The notes beneath the pieces were generated by a model. The model did not search any database. It saw nothing but the letters and a program-made list of their open reading frames with translations, and was not told where the DNA came from. This document shows, piece by piece, positions 5,383 through 10,286 of a DNA stretch of 10,286 bases; within the stretch, counting starts at the first letter, position 1; each line of letters starts with the position of its first letter. This stretch comes from an uncultured Bacteroidales bacterium (GTDB lineage: Bacteria; Bacteroidota; Bacteroidia; Bacteroidales; JAUNSR01): NCBI GenBank assembly GCA_947074245.1, contig CAMTOW010000037.1, positions 1-10,286 on the forward strand, read 5' to 3'. The position numbers and the translations under genes were made by a program.

Positions 5383-8300
5383 ATGAAAAACTTGATGAGT
5401 ATTGATAGTAGTTCGGAGAAGCTCCGACGGCTATGTGCGGTATTGCTGTTTTCTGTTTTTGCAGTGATGGCTTATGCACAAAACAAAACGGTATCGGGTG
5501 TCGTTGTGGATGCTTCGGGAGAACCGGTCATTGGAGCCAATGTGCTTCAAAAAGGAACGACCAACGGAACTATGACGGATTACGATGGTAAATTCTCACT
5601 CGAAGTACCGAATGGAACAACACTGGAATTCTCTTATATCGGATGTATCCCTCAATCGATCAAATACAACGGTGAGGCGACGATGAAAGTGGTGTTGAAA
5701 GAAGACACTCAAGCTCTCGACGAAGTTGTAGTAGTGGGTTATGGGGTAATGAAGAAAAGCGACCTGACCGGTAGTGTCGGTAAGATGGATGTCGCAGAAT
5801 TGAAAAAAGTTTCTACGCTGGATGCTGCTCAGGCGATGCAGGGTAGATTGGCCGGAGTAAATGTAATCTCCAATTCGGGAAGTCCCGGCGCCGGGGCTAC
5901 GATCCGTATCCGTGGTATCGGTACGATCAACAATTCAGATCCGCTTTATATCGTAGATGGTTTTCCATGCAGCGATATCAGCCATGTTTCTCCGAGCGAT
6001 ATCGAAAGTATGGAGGTGTTGAAAGATGCTTCTGCAACCGCTATTTACGGTTCCCGTGGTGCGAATGGTGTTATCCTGGTAAAGACGAAAACCGGTAAGA
6101 GCGGAAATCAGGGATCGAAATTCGCGATTCAGGCGAACACTTATTGGGGCGTTTCTCACATGGCTAAGAAATATGAGTTGGCGGACGCTACTCAGTTTGC
6201 TAACGCGTATCGCGAATTGAACGGTACTTTAACAGACGAGCAGTTCGGAAACGATTATGCGATCGTTCAGCATGTACTCGACAGCCATAAAGCAGGAAAC
6301 TATCTGAAAGGTACTGATTGGCAGGATGAAGTGACCCGCGATGCGTTCTCTCAACGTTATAATGTGAGTCTTCAGGGTGTCGGCGAAAACTACGATTACA
6401 ATCAGGGTGTAACCTTTTCGAAAGAAGAGGGTATTATGAAGGGTTCCGAATTGAAGAAATTCATGTTCCATTCCAATAATACATACAGTCTGGCTAAAAA
6501 TGTGAAACTCGGTTTGAACATGAACTATGTATGGTACAAAAAACCGGGCGAACAGGAAAACGATTTCTATGGCGGCGTATTGCCGGGTGCATTACGTAGC
6601 GACCCGATTTCTGCGGCCTATGATTCTTATACCGATTTCTTCGGTGAAATCTATTACTCTCCGTCTTCAACCAACCCGGCTTTGGCGATTTGGCAGAACA
6701 AATACGCTCATACGTTGGAACATCGTTTCTTGGGGAATTTCTTCTTCCAGGTAGACGACCTGTTGGTGAAAGGTTTGACATTCCGTGCTCAATACGGACA
6801 GATCTATACGTTCAATGAAGAGAAAAAATATTTGCCACAATATATGATTACGGCAAATCAGAAAAACGATAAGTCTTCGCTTTATCAACGACGCAATAAC
6901 GGAAATACTTGGGCGAATACCAATTATTTCGCCTACAATGGTAAAGTAAGCTTGTTGAATATCGGTGCAACGCTGGGTATGGAACTTCAGTCGAATTCAT
7001 GGACCGACCTTTGGGCGACAGGGTATGATGTGCCTGAAAATGCCGATCTGCTTTATATGGATGCTCACAAAGATGCGGAAAACTTCCAATTGGGCGGTGC
7101 TAAGAGCCACAACAGACTCGCTTCTTACTTCTTCCGTACGAATCTTTCTTGGGATGGTCGATATATGTTGACCGGTACCGTGCGTGCCGACGGTTCTTCA
7201 CGATTCAAGAAAAGCGAGAGATGGGGATGGTTCCCTTCATTCTCCGCAGGATGGAATGTAGCCAACGAAGCGTTTATGGAATCCAGCAACGACTGGTTGT
7301 CTCAATTGAAACTGCGTGCCGGTTGGGGTCGTGTTGGTAATCAAGACAGTGCAGGTGATTTCGGATACATTGCCAGTGTGAAAGGGGGCTATACCTATGT
7401 ATTCAACGGTCGTCCGGTAGAGGGTGCCGTGCAGGAACAGCTTCCGAATGCTGAATTGACTTGGGAAACTTCCGAACAATATAACGTAGGTTTCGACTAC
7501 GGGTTCTTCAATAATAAACTGACGGGTAATGTGGATCTGTTCCTTCGTAAGACGAAAGATATGATCCTGAGCACTCCGATTCCGCTTTATGCAGGTAAAA
7601 GACGCCCGATGATCAATGCCGGAACGATGGAAAACAAAGGGATTGAGCTTTCGATCAACTATCAGGATAAAATCGGCGACTGGACTTACTCGGTAGGCGC
7701 GAATGCGACTTGGATTAAGAATAAAGTTACCAGCTTGGCTGGTGGCGATCCGATCCGTTCGGGTAGCGTAGGTCGTATCGGTAATACGACCAAAACCGAA
7801 GAGGGCAGAGAAATCGCTTACTATTATGGATACAAAACAGGTGGTATCTTCAAGACTCAGGCCGATCTGGATGCTTATGTAACCAAAGATGGTACTCCGA
7901 TTACGGGTCCCGGTGGTGTTCGTCCGGAATTAGGTGACGTCATGTATCTTGATTTGGACGGAGATGGCAAAATCACAGACGGGGATATGGCATACTTAGG
8001 TAGCGCGAGTCCGAAAATGACCGGTGGATTCAACTTGAATGTCGGTTATAAAGGATTCGATCTGACAACCTTCTGGACCTATTCGGTAGGAAATAAAATC
8101 GTAAACAGTATGTATCAGACGCTATACAGCTCAAGAATGTTTGAAGCGAATATCAGCAGAGATATGGCTTTGAATCACTGGAGCGAATCCAATCCGAATG
8201 GAAATCTTCCTCGTCTGACGAAAGCCGATCCGAACAAAAACGATGAGACGTTCAGCGATAGAATGGTAGAAAAAGGCTCTTATCTGCGTATCAAACAGAT

Positions 8301-8520
8301 CCAGTTGGGATATACTTTGCCATCGAAACTGACTGAGAAAGCTTACATCAAACAGGTTCGTTTCTTCGCGGCGGTAGATAATCTGCATACGTTCACCAAA
8401 TACAGCGGTCTGGATCCGGAAGTATTCGGATTGTTCGGTAATCCGCTTTATTACGGAGTTGATATGGTAACCTATCCGCAGCCACGTACATTCTCCTTCG
8501 GGTTTAATCTTACTTTATAA
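5383..8520 (+). CDS. susC-like: SusC/RagA-family TonB-linked outer-membrane transporter
   Basis: This 1045-aa protein is a complete TonB-dependent glycan importer of the SusC/RagA family. A signal peptide covers about residues 1-32 (hydrophobic core 17-30, probable cleavage after AYA). Then come a carboxypeptidase-regulatory-like beta-sandwich (about 36-108, VSGVVVDASGEPVIGANV), the TonB-box-like EVVVVGYG (114-121), a plug domain (about 125-235) with the SusC signatures DPLYIVDGFP (186-195) and KDASATAIYGSRGANGV (214-230), and the beta-barrel ending in FGFNLTL at the C-terminus. DLDGDGKITDGD at 857-868 looks like an EF-hand/dockerin-type calcium loop, a feature often seen in SusC barrels. There is no STN domain before the beta-sandwich. 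The first ATG (5383) gives a good signal peptide; M5 is a possible alternative. The leader is A/T-rich without Shine-Dalgarno. The gene is followed after 14 nt by its SusD partner. The substrate cannot be read from the sequence. Confidence 0.97.
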   Translation: MKNLMSIDSSSEKLRRLCAVLLFSVFAVMAYAQNKTVSGVVVDASGEPVIGANVLQKGTTNGTMTDYDGKFSLEVPNGTTLEFSYIGCIPQSIKYNGEATMKVVLKEDTQALDEVVVVGYGVMKKSDLTGSVGKMDVAELKKVSTLDAAQAMQGRLAGVNVISNSGSPGAGATIRIRGIGTINNSDPLYIVDGFPCSDISHVSPSDIESMEVLKDASATAIYGSRGANGVILVKTKTGKSGNQGSKFAIQANTYWGVSHMAKKYELADATQFANAYRELNGTLTDEQFGNDYAIVQHVLDSHKAGNYLKGTDWQDEVTRDAFSQRYNVSLQGVGENYDYNQGVTFSKEEGIMKGSELKKFMFHSNNTYSLAKNVKLGLNMNYVWYKKPGEQENDFYGGVLPGALRSDPISAAYDSYTDFFGEIYYSPSSTNPALAIWQNKYAHTLEHRFLGNFFFQVDDLLVKGLTFRAQYGQIYTFNEEKKYLPQYMITANQKNDKSSLYQRRNNGNTWANTNYFAYNGKVSLLNIGATLGMELQSNSWTDLWATGYDVPENADLLYMDAHKDAENFQLGGAKSHNRLASYFFRTNLSWDGRYMLTGTVRADGSSRFKKSERWGWFPSFSAGWNVANEAFMESSNDWLSQLKLRAGWGRVGNQDSAGDFGYIASVKGGYTYVFNGRPVEGAVQEQLPNAELTWETSEQYNVGFDYGFFNNKLTGNVDLFLRKTKDMILSTPIPLYAGKRRPMINAGTMENKGIELSINYQDKIGDWTYSVGANATWIKNKVTSLAGGDPIRSGSVGRIGNTTKTEEGREIAYYYGYKTGGIFKTQADLDAYVTKDGTPITGPGGVRPELGDVMYLDLDGDGKITDGDMAYLGSASPKMTGGFNLNVGYKGFDLTTFWTYSVGNKIVNSMYQTLYSSRMFEANISRDMALNHWSESNPNGNLPRLTKADPNKNDETFSDRMVEKGSYLRIKQIQLGYTLPSKLTEKAYIKQVRFFAAVDNLHTFTKYSGLDPEVFGLFGNPLYYGVDMVTYPQPRTFSFGFNLTL

Positions 8521-8534
8521 GTATTCGACTAATT

Positions 8535-10229
8535 ATGAAAAACATCAAACAATATACGACGGTCTTTGCGCTTAGCCTTGCTTTGGCTTCTTGTAATGAC
8601 TTCCTGGATCTGAAACCGCAGGGATCAGAAAACAGCGACAACTATTTCGAACTCCAAAGCAACGCGGTTTATGCGGTAAACGGAGTCTATGATATGCTTC
8701 AGTTGGATGAAGGTGCCGGTCCCGACGGACAATGGATGGCTCACCATCATGACTTCTTTTTGGGCGATTTGATTTCAGACGACTCCGAAAAAGGCAGTAA
8801 CGACGGTGATATGGTTTCTCTGCTTCAATTGATCAGCGGTAAGGCTACTGCATCGGATGGCCAGGCGGAATCTTTCTGGATCCACGGATATTGGGGCGTT
8901 TCTCGTGCCAACTGGGTGATCGAAGGTTTGCAGGCTGCGAAGTGGAATCCTACGCTTCGAGATCGGTTGTACGGCGAAGCTCTTTTCCTGAGAGCTTATT
9001 TCAACTGGTATCTGGTTCGTACGTTCGGGCCGATTCCGTTGTTCACCTCATCGGTAATGCCTTCCGATTTCGGAAAAGTGGGACGTTCTTCCGTGAACGC
9101 GGTTTATACGCAGATCGCTGCCGATTTGAACGAAGCAATCGATCTTCTTCCCGAAAGAAGTCAATATGACGTTGCCGAGATGGGGCGTGCTACCAAAGGT
9201 GCCGCTCGCGGATTATTGGCCCGTGTCTATATGTATCAGATCGGAACCGATCCGGACAATACGAGCGTAAGCTGGCAGAATGTATATGATGTGACCAACG
9301 ATATCATCGCTTCGGGCGAATATCGTTTGCTTAAGAACTATGCCGAACTGCTCGAAACCGAAAATAAGAACTCAGAAGAGGCCGTTTTTGAAATTCAGTT
9401 TGGAATAGGGTCTACGGATGAGGCTCCGGGATCTATCGGAACCAACTATTATCAGTTTCAGGGAAATCGCAAAGACGATTCGGGCTGGGGTTTCAATAAT
9501 CCGACGAAGAGTTTATACGAAGCTTTCGAAGCAGGCGACCCGCGTTTGTCTTGTACCGTTTATGGCGAAAACTTCAATAATGGAATCCTTTACGGCGAAA
9601 AGAAGAAATTTGATCGCAAAGAGCAAGGTTCAGACTGGATGAACCGTAAAGCGGCTTTACCTGAAAAACCGGCATTGGCGAAAGCAGCCGACCGCAATAT
9701 CAAAGTGATCCGTTATGCGGATGTGTTGTTGATGAACGCCGAAGCGGCTTATTATATCAACAAACCGGCCGAAGCGCGTACTCGCGTGAATCAGGTTCGT
9801 CAGCGTGCCCGCAATAGTTCTTTTTGCATGGGATACGCCGAAAATAAGAAAGACTACAGTGCATACCCCGAAGATGCAAGTTCCATTCTTCCGGATTTGA
9901 GTCAGAGCCTGAGTGGCGATGCGCTTCTTGAAGCGATCTGGCAGGAAAGACGTGTCGAGCTGGCGATGGAATCGCTTCGTTTCTTCGATCTGGTTCGTAC
10001 CGGACGTTTCATTCAGACGATGGAGCAGGAGAAAGAGGTGCAGCGCGCTGCCGGAGGTAAATACGATGAGTTCTACGGTGCTTCTGTCAATGAGTTTTTC
10101 AAAGGCATCGGCAATACGCTTTCTTCCAAATGTCTCAACGGACCGAATGGAAATAAAGTTTATGTCCTTCCTATTCCGCTAACGGAAGTTCAGTCTTGGG
10201 GACTTGAACAAAATCCTGGGTATAATTAA
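8535..10229 (+). CDS. susD-like: SusD/RagB-family surface glycan-binding lipoprotein
   Basis: This 564-aa protein is a full-length SusD/RagB homologue, the lipoprotein lid of the SusC transporter. The N-terminus is a lipoprotein signal with lipobox LASC and lipidated Cys20. The following NDFLD has acidic residues near the cysteine, compatible with surface export. Family landmarks are the TPR-like helix LYGEALFLRAYFNWYLVRTFGPIPL (first 20: 146-165), RYADVLLMNAEA (393-404), ERRVELAMESLRFFDLVRTGR (starting at 471) and the typical end PIPLTEVQSWGLEQNPGYN (546-564). It follows susC by 14 nt and must be cotranscribed. No Shine-Dalgarno is visible. Its surface would bind the oligosaccharide and close over SusC. 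After the stop only 57 nt remain. They contain a weak TAAAA/TTTTA inverted repeat but no convincing terminator, so further PUL genes probably follow. Confidence 0.97.
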   Translation: MKNIKQYTTVFALSLALASCNDFLDLKPQGSENSDNYFELQSNAVYAVNGVYDMLQLDEGAGPDGQWMAHHHDFFLGDLISDDSEKGSNDGDMVSLLQLISGKATASDGQAESFWIHGYWGVSRANWVIEGLQAAKWNPTLRDRLYGEALFLRAYFNWYLVRTFGPIPLFTSSVMPSDFGKVGRSSVNAVYTQIAADLNEAIDLLPERSQYDVAEMGRATKGAARGLLARVYMYQIGTDPDNTSVSWQNVYDVTNDIIASGEYRLLKNYAELLETENKNSEEAVFEIQFGIGSTDEAPGSIGTNYYQFQGNRKDDSGWGFNNPTKSLYEAFEAGDPRLSCTVYGENFNNGILYGEKKKFDRKEQGSDWMNRKAALPEKPALAKAADRNIKVIRYADVLLMNAEAAYYINKPAEARTRVNQVRQRARNSSFCMGYAENKKDYSAYPEDASSILPDLSQSLSGDALLEAIWQERRVELAMESLRFFDLVRTGRFIQTMEQEKEVQRAAGGKYDEFYGASVNEFFKGIGNTLSSKCLNGPNGNKVYVLPIPLTEVQSWGLEQNPGYN

Positions 10230-10286
10230 CCGGTAAAAATCTAATGTTCATGTAAAAGAATTTTATATATACCCTCTTCCTCTCAC

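Noticed and set aside
6494..6888. Minus-strand open frames inside susC
   Set aside because: susC reads through intact with all family signatures; the antisense products are Arg/Cys-rich and unfamiliar.
10253..10265. TAAAA-GAA-TTTTA inverted repeat after susD as a terminator
   Set aside because: Five A-T pairs with a 3-nt loop would be unstable; it does not support an operon end.
1..10286. CRISPR array, tRNA or rRNA genes, insertion sequence, integrase or prophage genes
   Set aside because: I saw no regularly spaced repeat array, tRNA-like cloverleaf, transposase motif or terminal inverted repeats anywhere in the window.

Overview
The window looks like part of a Bacteroidota chromosome, probably from a gut-type glycan degrader. 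It holds one end of a polysaccharide utilization locus (PUL) beside a housekeeping gene. The diagnosis rests on an adjacent SusC/SusD outer-membrane pair, a one-polypeptide hybrid two-component sensor (HTCS) with periplasmic propeller repeats and a C-terminal AraC domain, A/T-rich gene leaders without Shine-Dalgarno sequences, and -7 boxes of the Bacteroides type (TAnnTTTG). Genus and glycan cannot be determined, because no glycoside hydrolase, lyase or surface glycan-binding protein lies inside the window.

Layout. Bases 2-469 (+) are the last 155 codons of hrpB, an ATP-dependent DExH helicase; the gene is cut by the left edge and has nothing obvious to do with the PUL. It converges on the HTCS gene (558-4580, -), and a 21-bp hairpin with T-tracts on both sides (492-541) can terminate both transcripts. 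The HTCS is transcribed away from the susC-susD operon (5383-8520 and 8535-10229, +; 14 nt apart). The susD stop lies 57 nt before the right edge with no convincing terminator, so the operon probably continues outside the window.

How the genes work together (family knowledge, not shown here). SusD, a surface lipoprotein, would cap the SusC TonB-dependent barrel and import a glycan fragment. The HTCS would bind a breakdown product in the periplasm, signal through its kinase and receiver modules, and use its AraC domain to activate susCD. SusC has no N-terminal STN signalling domain, which fits control by the HTCS rather than by an ECF sigma/anti-sigma pair.

The 802-bp divergent intergenic region (4581-5382) is the least explained part. 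It contains 21-bp-period direct repeats over and upstream of the probable HTCS promoter, a 23-bp-period direct repeat just upstream of a probable susC -7 box, and two consecutive hairpins (5142-5180 and 5212-5252). The second hairpin resembles a terminator, so a short RNA or attenuated leader may lie before susC. Apart from that region this is a canonical PUL segment, and I see no evidence for a wholly new system.
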